Source: Verrucomicrobiota bacterium (lineage in GTDB: Bacteria; Verrucomicrobiota; Verrucomicrobiia; Limisphaerales; UBA1319). Taken from it: a stretch of DNA of 64,000 nt. The stretch covers positions 62,001 to 126,000 of the forward strand of contig JAKLFB010000005.1 of the NCBI GenBank assembly GCA_022711435.1, given 5' to 3'. Below are positions 1 through 11,681 of this stretch, in pieces. Under the pieces are notes generated by a model. That model did no database searches. It worked only from the letters and a program-made list of their open reading frames with translations, and was not told the origin of the DNA. Every line of letters starts with the position of its first letter. Position 1 is the stretch's first letter. The translations under genes and the position numbers were made by a program.

Positions 1-51
1 CCCCGCCCTCCGCGCCCGCCCGGCCTCCTGGATATTGTTCGTTTCGCCCAT
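1..51 (-). CDS. Possible 5' end of a minus-strand gene cut by the window edge
   Basis: An ATG on the minus strand at position 51 opens a frame that stays open for 17 codons to the window edge, reading MGETNNIQEAGRARRAG. The peptide is polar and Ala/Arg/Gly rich, and nothing in it is recognisable. No convincing ribosome binding site precedes it. It would be divergent from gdhA. It may be a true N-terminus or chance. Confidence 0.3.
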   Translation of the reverse strand, partial: MGETNNIQEAGRARRAG

Positions 52-2195
<2,144 letters not shown>

Positions 2196-2228
2196 TGTCT
2201 TGCCTCCCGCCCGGCTGCCCGGCCGCCG

Positions 2229-2795
2229 CTAGGAGGCCGGATCCTCGCCCGGCTCCGGCTCCGTGCTGCTTTGGCCGGCCGAGAGCAGGTAATGGAAGTT
2301 GCCCTCGCCACAATGTATCGTCAGCTGCTGCATCACGAAATCGATGCGCTCGAGGTGGTCGCTCGGTCCCTGCATGAAAAACGGCTTGCCGTCCTTGCCG
2401 AACACGAATGTCTCGGCGCATTCCTGCGCCGCAATGCCGCCCCACACGCGAGCCGCCTTCCTGTAATCGGGATGCGGGGCCAGGCCGAGCTTCTCGGCAT
2501 AGGCAACGGCATCCTGGACCAGCTTGCGCGCGCAGGCCGGGCTCATGGCCTCGGCGGCCTCGGAGCGGAACACTCGGTCGATCAGCCGCTCCTGGTACTC
2601 GTAATCGTGCAGCTGCACAAAGAAGGCGTCCTTGACACCCTGGCACCAGATGTCCACCAGAAACACGCCGCTCTCGACACGCCCCTCGGACTTGAACCGG
2701 CTGATCACCACATAGCCCAGCCCTTTCTCGAACAGTTCCTTGGTTCGCCACGCCTCGGGCGGCCGCTTGCCCGCGTTACCTTTCGTCGTATCCAT
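2229..2795 (-). CDS. Conserved hypothetical protein
   Basis: A 188-residue soluble protein without signal peptide or membrane segment. It has a proper domain-like composition: a central hydrophobic segment GLGYVVISRFKSEGRVESG leading to VFLVDIWCQGVKDAF, a helical stretch with MSPACARKLVQDAV, then HPDYRKAARVWGGI and FVFGKDGKPFF. Two or three Cys are present but no metal motif. I recall similar proteins described only as hypothetical, so no function is assigned. It lies on the minus strand 33 bases upstream of cutA and about 75 bases downstream of mnmA, so the three minus-strand genes could be co-transcribed. Confidence 0.7.
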   Translation of the reverse strand: MDTTKGNAGKRPPEAWRTKELFEKGLGYVVISRFKSEGRVESGVFLVDIWCQGVKDAFFVQLHDYEYQERLIDRVFRSEAAEAMSPACARKLVQDAVAYAEKLGLAPHPDYRKAARVWGGIAAQECAETFVFGKDGKPFFMQGPSDHLERIDFVMQQLTIHCGEGNFHYLLSAGQSSTEPEPGEDPAS

Positions 2796-2871
2796 ATATA
2801 TTCGGAGGCAGATAAATGGCGTCTTTCAATCCAAAGGGCAAGCCGCAAATCGCGCGCCCCTTGCCGGGTTC

Positions 2872-3966
2872 CTATCCCCGCTCGCTTACGATCCAGCCGC
2901 CTCCCAAAACCGCGTCTCCCTGATAGAACACGGCCGCCTGCCCGGGCGTGACCGCCCGCTGCGGCACATGCAGCCGAACCTGCGCCCTGCCCTCGCCGAC
3001 TGCCGTGACCGTCGCCGGTGTCCCAGCGTGCTGGGAGCGGATCCTGGCGGTCGCATCGAGCCGGACGGGAGGCGCGTCAAAGGCAATCCAGTTGCACCGC
3101 TCGATGACAAACTCCGACCGATACAGCTCCTCGGCCCGGCCTAAAACCACCCGGTTCTGCTCGGGATCGAGACCCACTACATACCAGCGGTGCGCCGCAG
3201 GGACACCCAGGCCGCGGCGCTGGCCGATCGTGTAAAACTCGATCCCCCGGTGCCGCCCCAGAACCCGCTCCTCCCGATCGACCATGTCTCCCGGAATCCC
3301 CTCCACGCCGGCCTCCTCGGTCAGGAACCGCCGGTAATCGCCGCCGGGCACAAAGCAAATGTCCATGCTCGCCGCCCGGCTGGCCGTCGGCAGCCCTCGC
3401 CGGGCCGCCTCCCGGCGGACCTCCGACTTGCTCCAATGGCCCAGCGGCGTCAGGCATCGCACCAGCTGCTCCTGGCGCAGGGAAAAGAGAAAGTAGCTTT
3501 GGTCTTTCTGCGGATCGACCCCCCGTTTCAGCGATGCCCGGCCGCCGTCCGGAGCGATCTCGATCCGGGCATAATGACCCGTCGCGACATATTGGGCATC
3601 CCATTGCTCTGCGTGCGCCAGGAGACGGCCCACCTTGACGCGTTCGTTGCAGAGGACGCAGGGATTGGGGGTTCGACCATGGCGATATTCGCTCACGAAA
3701 CAGTCCACGACCTGGCGCCCGAACTCCTCCTGTTCGTCGATCTCGAAAAAGGGTATCCCCAACGCCTGGCATGCGGCTCGAGCGTTGGCCGCCGCACTCT
3801 CTTCGCCGGGCGGACCCGGTGTTCCGGAGCAACGCTGCCCTCTCCACAGTCGCAGGTTGGCCCCGATCACATCCCATCCCTGCTCCTGCAGCAGCGCTGC
3901 CGCGACGGACGAGTCCACGCCGCCGCTCATCCCCACCACGACGCGTTTTCGGCTGGCGGTTGGCAT
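2872..3966 (-). CDS. mnmA: tRNA-specific 2-thiouridylase MnmA
   Basis: ATP-dependent enzyme that installs sulfur at position 2 of the wobble uridine of tRNA-Lys, tRNA-Glu and tRNA-Gln, using sulfur relayed from a cysteine desulfurase. The product is 364 residues, normal for the family. Motifs: PP-loop SGGVDSS at residues 14-20, catalytic Cys in TPNPC (C103) and the partner Cys in MDICFVPGGDYR (C204), then the central FYTIGQRRGLG and C-terminal beta-barrel segments. The frame is open further upstream to 4134, but ATG 3966 places the PP-loop at the usual distance from the N-terminus and avoids overlap with the divergent gene region. The next plus-strand gene starts 126 bases away, leaving room for divergent promoters. 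Confidence 0.95.
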   Translation of the reverse strand: MPTASRKRVVVGMSGGVDSSVAAALLQEQGWDVIGANLRLWRGQRCSGTPGPPGEESAAANARAACQALGIPFFEIDEQEEFGRQVVDCFVSEYRHGRTPNPCVLCNERVKVGRLLAHAEQWDAQYVATGHYARIEIAPDGGRASLKRGVDPQKDQSYFLFSLRQEQLVRCLTPLGHWSKSEVRREAARRGLPTASRAASMDICFVPGGDYRRFLTEEAGVEGIPGDMVDREERVLGRHRGIEFYTIGQRRGLGVPAAHRWYVVGLDPEQNRVVLGRAEELYRSEFVIERCNWIAFDAPPVRLDATARIRSQHAGTPATVTAVGEGRAQVRLHVPQRAVTPGQAAVFYQGDAVLGGGWIVSERG

Positions 3967-4091
3967 CTCGGCGCACCATAGAAGCGCTGCCCATCCATGT
4001 AAAGCCACTCCCGCTTCCGATCCCGCTTCCTGGCCAAGACCTCGGCTCAAAAGCCCTTGCCAGAGGCTGGCTATCGCGGAAGATTCAGCCC

Positions 4092-7000
4092 ATGAAATCG
4101 GCTCCGGCCCGAGGCTCCATTCGATCCAGGGCATTGTGGTTTTTGCCCTGCGCTGCGTTGGTGTTGCCGCTCATCCTTGCGCCGCCCTCCGGGGGCGCGG
4201 ACGTTTTCAGCGACTCGTCGTTGGCCGCGCCTGGCTTGGTCGGCAGCTACGTGGACTCGAGCCTGGACTCTGTGACCGCCGCGGATGACTGGCGTTCGAG
4301 CCAGACAATCTGCGGCACGAGGATCGACACGGATTTCGCCCGGGGCACCGCCGGCTGGGGCGCGCGTGCCGAGGTGGGTGTCACGGGCGGCACGGACGCG
4401 GACTGGGATCATTTCTCGGTCCAGTGGGACGGCTATCTGAAGGTCACGGAATCGGGACAGCGCTTCGCCACGGCCAGCGACGACGGCAGCCGGATGTGGA
4501 TCGACGCGAATCAGGATGGCGTGTTCGGACCCGATGAGCTCCTGAACAACGGCTGGGGCCGGATCCAGGGTTTGACGGTAGGCGAGCGGTCGCCGCCCCT
4601 CTCTGCTGGCGTGTATCGGATCCGCATCCAATATTGCGAGCGGTCGGGCGAGAACCGTTTTCATCTGGTCTCGTCGAGCTGGGTGCCCCGGCAGTTCGCG
4701 CCTTCGGCCGGCAATCCCCGCCAGGCGGTTCGCGCATTGGTCCTGAATTTCGAGCCACGGATCCCGTCCGAAGGAAACCGCCGCCTGTGGGAGATCTTCG
4801 GCTGGAACGATCCGCGCATGCTGGCGCGCCAGTTCGAGGCCGACCTCGAGTTCGCGACCGGCGGCGCCATCGATGTCCAGATCGTCCAGTGGCGCGACCT
4901 CGATGAGTTCCCGCTTTTTTCGGACGGCTTCCGTTACTCTCCGGACCAGTATGTGGCCAACCGCCGGGCGGGCAGCGGCTGGCACGATGGCGGGGCCGAT
5001 TTCTACCACTTGGCCCGCCAGCAGAATCTCGCGTCGCTGGTCAACTCGAACCTCGTCGATGAGATATGGTGTTTCGGCGACCATTTCTTCGCACTGTTCG
5101 GCGAGGCCTGGATGGCGGGGCCGAATTCGTTCTTCATCAACGGGCCCAGCTTTCCCGATGCCGGGTTCGACTGCGCCATTGCCGGCTACGGCTTCAACTA
5201 CGAGCGGGGCGTGGCGGAGATGATTCACAACCTGGCCCACCGGACGGAGAATCATGGCCAGCGCGCCTATGGCGGATGGAACCTCGCGAATCCCGGCACT
5301 GCCTTCGACCGGTTCTCAGCCAACTACCTCGAGTCGCCCGGCTCGTTCTTCGGCGTCGGGACCTGCCATGTGCCCGCCAACGCCGATAGCCACTACGATT
5401 ATGGAAACGAGCGCGTGGTCGGCGCCACGGCCTTCGACTGGCCGAACTATCCGGACCTCACCTCGACAGCCACCCCGTTGGGCCGGGACACGTGGGCGTT
5501 CGGGCCGGCGCCGGATTACCAGCGCGATTACCTCGATTTTTATTTTGGCATGATGCCGCGCAACGCCGGCGCCGCGCCGGACGGACGGCAGGCGAATTGG
5601 TTCAAGTATATCTGGGACTTCAACAGCTACGAAGCCGGCACTGGCCTGCCGCGCAACGAAGACGCCTTTGGCGCCGGCGCCATCATCCGCTCTATCGGCG
5701 GCACGATCCATGAGTTCACCGTGCGCTACTATGACCAAACCGGGATCGAAGTCTCTACGCTCGGCAACGGCGATGTCGAGGTGCGCGGCCCGGGCGGCTT
5801 CACCCAGATCGCCGCGCTCGTCCGCATCGGCGCCGAGACGGCCACGACCGCCGGCACAGCCCGGACTGTCAACTACCGGATCACCGCTCCGGGCGGTTCC
5901 TGGGACAGTTCCGACGGCGGGCGCTACCGGATCTTTCTCCAGAGCGGACAGGTCCGGGACACGACCGGCAACGATTTCCCGGCAGGCGACATTGGCAGTT
6001 TTCTCGTGCTGCTAAATGATCCTGCGGCGATCGACATCCGCTCGATGCTTTCCAATGGCCAGGCCGCGGCAACCCATACCACGTTCGATATCGGCGAGAT
6101 TGGCAATTTGCTCGACGGAAGCGTCGAAACGCTCGTCCGCACGCCGAATATCGATCCGATGGTGGCGACGTTGACGTTCGCTCAACCGCAGACAGTCCAT
6201 GCCATGCGCGCCTATTTCACTGGGACGTGGGGCGACCCGGCCTATCGCTGGCAGGTCGAGACCGCAGACACGATCGATGACCTCGATGGCCGGAGCGGTT
6301 CCTGGCGCCAGGCCGTGCCGCTCACCGGCACCGCCAGCGACCGCTACTCCGAAGCCAAGTTCGCAACGCCTGTCCATTTCCGGGTTGCTCGGCTGACGGC
6401 CACCCGCCTCACGGGCGATGATTATGTCCATGCCTGCGAATGGCAGCTCATCGGCCCGCCTCTCTCCGACACGAACCCGCCCGCCGCCAGCGGCGCCAGC
6501 CCCAGCGTCGAGCGCCCAGGCGGGACATCGCATTTCGTCCAGGCCGATTACACCGACGCAACCGCCGTCGATGTGGCCTCGCTCCGCACTGGCAACATCG
6601 AGGTGGCCGGCCCCAACGGGTTTCACGCAAACGCGACCTTCTACGATGTGGACACCTATTTCAACGGCACGCCCCGCGCGGCGACCTACTGGTTCATCCC
6701 GCCTGGCGGCCTGTGGGATAGCACCCTCAACGGCCTTTACACCTGCACGCTTCTGGCGGGCCAGATCCATGACACGCTGGGCAATTCCAAGGCGTCGAAC
6801 CAGATCCTGGGAACGTTCACCGTGAAAATCCCTCCGCCCGTTCGCCGGCCGGCCCATGACCTCACCGAATCCAACGCCGTCGATTGGCTGGCGGGCGCCG
6901 ACCAGGCCACCGCATCCACGTCCGACGATGCCTCCCAAAAAATCCTCGGCGGCGCGTCGGTCCGTTTCGACACCACGGGCGGGTTCGACACATGGCTTCG

Positions 7001-8102
7001 GTTCCCGCCCGTTCAGGCCGCCGATTGGGACCTCTCCTCCGCCAGCAATCTCTTCTTCAGCGTGTTGGCGGAGAATGACGACACCTTTCAAGAAAACAGC
7101 CCCTGGATACAGCTGCGCGACCCTCAGGGCGGCTACTTCGAATACCGGTGCTTCAAGAACGGCAACCCCATCGATCCCCTCAACTCAGCCCTCAACACCT
7201 GGCAATCCTTCACGGTGCCTTTGCGTGCGGCCGACAGCGTCCAGAACGGCTGGCGGCGCACGACAGTGGGATCGCCCAGCCTCGAGCACATCGCATCGCT
7301 CGAATTCCACGCGGACACCTGGGGCAACGGGTTCACGCTCTGGTGGGATCGGGTGGGCTTCGATCTCCCGGTGCGGGTCCTCGAGTCCGGCTTCGGCCTT
7401 TTCGACGGTGAATCGCGGCTCTGGCTGCGCTTTGACGAATCGGTGACTGCCACCCTGGCCCCATCGGATCTCGAACTGACGCGCACGACCACTGGAGTCC
7501 CCGTTCCGCCGGCAGCCATGGCGCTCGACTATGCGGCCCCATCCAACACCGCCTTCATTACCTTCCCCGGCCTCGAGAGCGCCCGGCTCGAAAATGGACT
7601 CTTCCGCCTCGTGCTCCCAGCGGATGCCGTCGCCGACCCCGCCGGCAACACGCTTTCAGCCGCTTATTCATGGGAGTTCCGAGCGCTCGATGGCGACATC
7701 GACGCGGACAACGACGGGATGGCGGGCACTTGGGAGCGCGCCCATGGCTTCCTCCCGGACGATCCCGCCGATGCGCTGTCCGATGCGGACAGCGATGGCC
7801 AGTCGAATCGCAACGAGTACCGCTCGGGGACCGATCCGCGAGACAAGGCCTCGCGGCTGGTCATCACGTCGGCCAGCGCCGTCGCGGCTCGCTTGGACAT
7901 CATGTGGCAAACGGTGCCGGGCCAGCGATACTGGATCCAGTGGTCAAGCGACCTGACCGATTGGGAAGCGATCTCGGAGGGCGGTCAGCCCGTGATCGTC
8001 GATGCGGCTTCGAGCGGCAGCTCCACACGCTACGAAGTCCCGCACTCCGGCAGCCAGCCGGCATCCGGTTTCTACTGCCGAGTTCAAGCCCTCCCCCGCT
8101 GA
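4092..8102 (+). CDS. Large secreted multidomain protein (PA14, discoidin-like, Ca-binding linker)
   Basis: 1336 residues with an N-terminal signal peptide (hydrophobic stretch ALWFLPCAALVLPLILA). A PA14-like carbohydrate-binding domain follows at about 45-190 (FATASDDGSRMWIDANQDG is its signature). Next is an unrecognised block of about 300 residues rich in Trp, Tyr and His, containing GVAEMIHNLAHRTENHG, then Ig-like repeats with PGGSWDSSDGGRY and PGGLWDSTLNGLY. A discoidin (F5/8)-like segment lies near 690-800, a D-x-D-x-D-G linker near 1200-1245, and the C-terminal beta domain has YWIQWSSDLTDW. The frame is open upstream to 3771, but ATG 4092 gives the signal peptide. Role is probably binding or remodelling of extracellular polysaccharide or cell-surface attachment; no catalytic motif is certain. 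Confidence 0.85.
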   Translation: MKSAPARGSIRSRALWFLPCAALVLPLILAPPSGGADVFSDSSLAAPGLVGSYVDSSLDSVTAADDWRSSQTICGTRIDTDFARGTAGWGARAEVGVTGGTDADWDHFSVQWDGYLKVTESGQRFATASDDGSRMWIDANQDGVFGPDELLNNGWGRIQGLTVGERSPPLSAGVYRIRIQYCERSGENRFHLVSSSWVPRQFAPSAGNPRQAVRALVLNFEPRIPSEGNRRLWEIFGWNDPRMLARQFEADLEFATGGAIDVQIVQWRDLDEFPLFSDGFRYSPDQYVANRRAGSGWHDGGADFYHLARQQNLASLVNSNLVDEIWCFGDHFFALFGEAWMAGPNSFFINGPSFPDAGFDCAIAGYGFNYERGVAEMIHNLAHRTENHGQRAYGGWNLANPGTAFDRFSANYLESPGSFFGVGTCHVPANADSHYDYGNERVVGATAFDWPNYPDLTSTATPLGRDTWAFGPAPDYQRDYLDFYFGMMPRNAGAAPDGRQANWFKYIWDFNSYEAGTGLPRNEDAFGAGAIIRSIGGTIHEFTVRYYDQTGIEVSTLGNGDVEVRGPGGFTQIAALVRIGAETATTAGTARTVNYRITAPGGSWDSSDGGRYRIFLQSGQVRDTTGNDFPAGDIGSFLVLLNDPAAIDIRSMLSNGQAAATHTTFDIGEIGNLLDGSVETLVRTPNIDPMVATLTFAQPQTVHAMRAYFTGTWGDPAYRWQVETADTIDDLDGRSGSWRQAVPLTGTASDRYSEAKFATPVHFRVARLTATRLTGDDYVHACEWQLIGPPLSDTNPPAASGASPSVERPGGTSHFVQADYTDATAVDVASLRTGNIEVAGPNGFHANATFYDVDTYFNGTPRAATYWFIPPGGLWDSTLNGLYTCTLLAGQIHDTLGNSKASNQILGTFTVKIPPPVRRPAHDLTESNAVDWLAGADQATASTSDDASQKILGGASVRFDTTGGFDTWLRFPPVQAADWDLSSASNLFFSVLAENDDTFQENSPWIQLRDPQGGYFEYRCFKNGNPIDPLNSALNTWQSFTVPLRAADSVQNGWRRTTVGSPSLEHIASLEFHADTWGNGFTLWWDRVGFDLPVRVLESGFGLFDGESRLWLRFDESVTATLAPSDLELTRTTTGVPVPPAAMALDYAAPSNTAFITFPGLESARLENGLFRLVLPADAVADPAGNTLSAAYSWEFRALDGDIDADNDGMAGTWERAHGFLPDDPADALSDADSDGQSNRNEYRSGTDPRDKASRLVITSASAVAARLDIMWQTVPGQRYWIQWSSDLTDWEAISEGGQPVIVDAASSGSSTRYEVPHSGSQPASGFYCRVQALPR

Positions 8103-8337
8103 GCCGACGGGCCCCGTCCAAACAGCCGCTGGTCTGCCAGATGTGGAACGGCTCTTCAAAGGAGCAACGAATCGGGCAAATTTGGGGAATGTCAGGATTT
8201 GCGTGCCGCTTTCCAAGCCGTGCGACCCGCTTCACCGATTGTGCCCTGCAAAGCCTGTTGATCCTGGGGCAGCCCAGCAGCCTGAATCCAATTTTGGCGG
8301 TTGCGATTCGGCGGCCCGCAGGGTAACAGAATCCGAC

Positions 8338-10179
8338 ATGCACTGGCATCAACTCCGATTATCGATCACTTGTTTGCTGGCCGCATTGGCTGCCGGCACT
8401 CTCGATGGGGCGGATCCCCGAAAACCCGATCCGCCGCTGCCCGCGAACATCCTGGCCACCCTGCGGCCGGATCATCCCCGCGTGATGGCGCGCCCCGAGA
8501 CATTGGGCGCCATCCGGTCGCGAGTGGCCGCCGGCGGTCTGCCGGCAAAAATCTATGCCGAGGTCAAAAGGTCGGCTGACCGAATCCTGGCCGAACGGGT
8601 TTCCGCCTATGAGATCCCGGATGGCAAGAGGCTGCTGAACGTGAGCCGCCGGGTGCTGGACCGGGTGCGGACCCTCGCGCTTGCGCATTGGATCGAAGGA
8701 GATCCCCGCTACGCGGAGCGCGCGTGGAAGGAGCTCGAGTCGGCCGCGCGATTCCCGGACTGGAACCCCTCTCACTTTCTCGACACCGCGGAGATGACCC
8801 ATGCATTCGCGCTGGGGTACGACTGGCTCTACGATCGGTGGACCATCGACCAGCGGCGCCTGCTGCGCGAGGCGATGGTTGGGAAAGGGCTCCGGCCGGG
8901 GCTCAAGGTTTACGAAAGCGGCGGCGGCTGGCCACGGAACGAAAACAACTGGAACCAGGTCTGCAACGGCGGCCTCATCAGCGGCGCGCTGGCCATGGCG
9001 GACGAGGAGCGGGATCTGGCCGAGCGCATCGTCCGCTATGCGGTTCGGAGCGTGCCCCTGGCCATGCGCCACTATGAGCCGGACGGGGCCGGCACCGAGG
9101 GCGTCACTTATTGGGGCTACGGCTCGCGCTACAACGTCGTCCTGCTCGCATCCCTCGAGTCGGCCTTGGGCGCCGATTTCGGACTGGCCCGGACCGGCGC
9201 CTTCGACCAAAGCGGGTTCTATCCCATCTACATGACCGGCGCTGGCCGGATCGCGTTCGATTTCGCCGACTGCGGCCGGGCCCGGGTTTCGGAGGCCCAG
9301 CACTTTTGGATGGCGCGCCAGTACGACATCCCAGCCTATAGCTGGTACCGGCTCGAAGCCCTCGAGACCGGCGCCGCGCGCGGCGGCGCGCTCGATCTCC
9401 TCTGGTACGACGACCGGGGGCGCGGGATGGATTTCACCACCTTGCCTCTGGACCGGCATTTTCGCGGGGCCGAGTGCGCCGCGCTCCGCGGCTCATGGGA
9501 TCCGGATGCGATCCAGGTGGGCATCCAGGCGGGGAACTCATCCAACCTGGGCGGCCATCGCCACCTCGACCTGGGCAGCTTCATCGTCGATGCCAAAGGC
9601 GAACGCTGGATCATGGACTCGGGCGTCGAGCACGAGACCTACATGACGCACCGCAATAAAAATCCGCGCCATGCCTATTACCGTGTCCGGGCCGAGGGAC
9701 ACAACGTGGCGGTGCTCAATCCGGGCACGGGGCCAGACCAGGATCCGCGAGCGGTCGCCCGGATCGTGCGGTTCGAGTCCACACCCCAACAGGCATCCGC
9801 GTCGGTGGATCTGACGGCCGCGTATCGCCCTCATGCAACGCGCGCGATGCGCACGTTCGCGCTGCCCGAGCGCCGGCGCCTTCTGGTCACCGACGAGCTG
9901 CAGATGGCCCAGCCCGCCGATCTCTGGTGGTTCCTTCACACCGAGGCCCAGATCGCCCTCGCTGACCAAGGCCGCACAGCCACTCTCAGCCGGAACGGCA
10001 AATCGTTCACCGTCCGACTCGAGGAGCCCGCTGGCGCGGCATTCACCGTGATGGATTGCCGGCCGCTTCCGACCTCGCCCAATCCCGAACCGCAAGCCGA
10101 CAACCGCGGCCGCCGCAAGCTCGCCCTGCATTGGCCCGCCATCCAGACCGTCCGCATCCGTGTCTCGATGGAGCCGTAA
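8338..10179 (+). CDS. Heparinase II/III-like polysaccharide lyase family protein
   Basis: 613 residues beginning with a signal peptide (LSITCLLAALAAGTLDGA). The N-terminal half is a helical toroid (HPRVMARPETLGAI, NENNWNQVCNGG, TEGVTYWGYGSRYNV), typical of (alpha/alpha) lyases. The C-terminal half has the heparinase II/III signature with GHRHLDLGSFIVDAKGERW (His407, His409) and DSGVEHETYMTHRNK. Family members cleave uronic-acid-containing polysaccharides by beta-elimination, generally in the periplasm; the substrate cannot be read from sequence. The frame is open from 8002, but ATG 8338 is chosen for the signal peptide. The sulfatase gene starts 13 bases after the stop, so the two are probably one transcript, which would suit a sulfated or uronate-rich substrate. 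Confidence 0.85.
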   Translation: MHWHQLRLSITCLLAALAAGTLDGADPRKPDPPLPANILATLRPDHPRVMARPETLGAIRSRVAAGGLPAKIYAEVKRSADRILAERVSAYEIPDGKRLLNVSRRVLDRVRTLALAHWIEGDPRYAERAWKELESAARFPDWNPSHFLDTAEMTHAFALGYDWLYDRWTIDQRRLLREAMVGKGLRPGLKVYESGGGWPRNENNWNQVCNGGLISGALAMADEERDLAERIVRYAVRSVPLAMRHYEPDGAGTEGVTYWGYGSRYNVVLLASLESALGADFGLARTGAFDQSGFYPIYMTGAGRIAFDFADCGRARVSEAQHFWMARQYDIPAYSWYRLEALETGAARGGALDLLWYDDRGRGMDFTTLPLDRHFRGAECAALRGSWDPDAIQVGIQAGNSSNLGGHRHLDLGSFIVDAKGERWIMDSGVEHETYMTHRNKNPRHAYYRVRAEGHNVAVLNPGTGPDQDPRAVARIVRFESTPQQASASVDLTAAYRPHATRAMRTFALPERRRLLVTDELQMAQPADLWWFLHTEAQIALADQGRTATLSRNGKSFTVRLEEPAGAAFTVMDCRPLPTSPNPEPQADNRGRRKLALHWPAIQTVRIRVSMEP

Positions 10180-10192
10180 AATCGCCCGATCG

Positions 10193-11614
10193 ATGAACAC
10201 GAATGCCTGCTCGATCCCATTCCTCATTTTGTCGGCCCTGGCCGCGCTCGCTGCGCCATCGGATCGGGCGGGCGCCGGCTCCGCCGCCGAGCCCGCAGCG
10301 CCTGCCCGGCCCAATGTTGTCCTGATCCTGGCCGACGACCTCGGCTGGCGCGACCTTGGATGCTACGGCGCCCGCGACATTCGAACCCCTCATCTGGACC
10401 GGCTGGCACTCGAGGGGATCCGCTTCACGCAGTTCTATGCCAACGGCCCCGAGTGCTCTCCCACGCGCACTGCGCTGCTCACAGGCCGATACCAGCAGCG
10501 CGTCGGCGGCCTCGAATGCGCCATCGGCATCGGCGGCGTAGGCCGATACGACGACGCCATCCGCCTGGCAGCCCAGGGCGAGCTGGGCTTGCCCGAGTCC
10601 GAGCCGACCATCGCCCAGCTGCTGCGCCGGGCCGGTTTCGCCACCGCCATCAGCGGCAAATGGCATCTCGGTTACGAGGAGAAATTCTCGCCCGGCCGCC
10701 ACGGATTCGATCACGCCTTCTACAGTCTGGGCGGCGGCATGGACTACTTTCATCATGTCGAGGATCCGCCCGGCTACACGCCTGTGCTGCGGCTTGATGG
10801 CGCCCCCGTCCAGCGGCGCGGATATGCTACCGATTTGTTCGCTGACGAGGCGACCCGGTGGCTGCGCGGATTCGCCACGAAAGATGCGAGCCGTCCGTTT
10901 TTTCTTTACCTGCCGTTTACGGCGCCGCACGCGCCGTTCCAGGCGCCCGGCGAGGAGCAGCCCGCCCCGCTGCCGGCCGGCTCGCCTCGATGGAGCCAAA
11001 GCCAGGCGCCGCCTGCGGTCTATGCCGCCATGATCGAGCGGATGGATGATGCGATTGGCCGCCTGCTCGCCGCTCTGTCCGAACTGCGCCTGGAAACCAA
11101 CACCCTGGTGATCTTTATGAGCGATAATGGCGGCACCGCCAGCGCCCGGCCAACCGGTTTGCGAGGCATCAAGGGATCGACCTTCGAGGGCGGCATCCGG
11201 GCGCCCTGCATCGTCCGCTGGCCCGGCATCCTTCCTGCCGGCCAAAAGATTGCGCACCCCGCCGTCACGTTCGACCTGACGGCCTCGATCGCCCGCGCCG
11301 CCGGAATCGATGCTCCCGCCGGCCGCCCGTTCGACGGAATCGACATCCTGGGCTGCATCCGCCGGGGGAAGCCGCCCCCCAGCCGGGCCTTGTTCTGGCG
11401 GGCACGCCGAGGCGATCGGACCTGGCGCGCCGCGCGCGAAAGCTCCTTCAAGCTGGTGGCGCGCACGGACGGCGATCGAACCGAGGAATTTCTGTTCGAC
11501 ATCGAACGCGATCCGGGCGAGAACACTAACTTGATCGAGTCGGGCGCCGCCACAGCGGCTCGCTTGCGGCAGATGCTCGGGGCCTGGGAATCAGACGTCA
11601 AAGCCGTTCGCTGA
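10193..11614 (+). CDS. Cys-type sulfatase (arylsulfatase family)
   Basis: 473 residues with signal peptide (IPFLILSALAALAAPS). It removes sulfate esters, probably from polysaccharides. The sulfatase motif C88-S-P-T-R92 in PECSPTRTALLTGRY is the site where Cys is converted to formylglycine. Metal ligands are visible in LILADDLGWRDLGCYG (D48, D49), and the later ISGKWHLGY and IFMSDNGG complete the alkaline-phosphatase-like fold. A start at 10160 is possible but would overlap the upstream gene and bury the signal peptide, so ATG 10193 is preferred. It needs a formylglycine-generating enzyme; the SUMF1-like gene at 29928-31076 is a candidate, though a weak one. Confidence 0.93.
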   Translation: MNTNACSIPFLILSALAALAAPSDRAGAGSAAEPAAPARPNVVLILADDLGWRDLGCYGARDIRTPHLDRLALEGIRFTQFYANGPECSPTRTALLTGRYQQRVGGLECAIGIGGVGRYDDAIRLAAQGELGLPESEPTIAQLLRRAGFATAISGKWHLGYEEKFSPGRHGFDHAFYSLGGGMDYFHHVEDPPGYTPVLRLDGAPVQRRGYATDLFADEATRWLRGFATKDASRPFFLYLPFTAPHAPFQAPGEEQPAPLPAGSPRWSQSQAPPAVYAAMIERMDDAIGRLLAALSELRLETNTLVIFMSDNGGTASARPTGLRGIKGSTFEGGIRAPCIVRWPGILPAGQKIAHPAVTFDLTASIARAAGIDAPAGRPFDGIDILGCIRRGKPPPSRALFWRARRGDRTWRAARESSFKLVARTDGDRTEEFLFDIERDPGENTNLIESGAATAARLRQMLGAWESDVKAVR

Positions 11615-11681
11615 CCCGGAGCCGGCTTACTGTGGCACAACGTCGAATCAGGCGGCCCGGCTTTCCAATCGTGTGCCAAAT

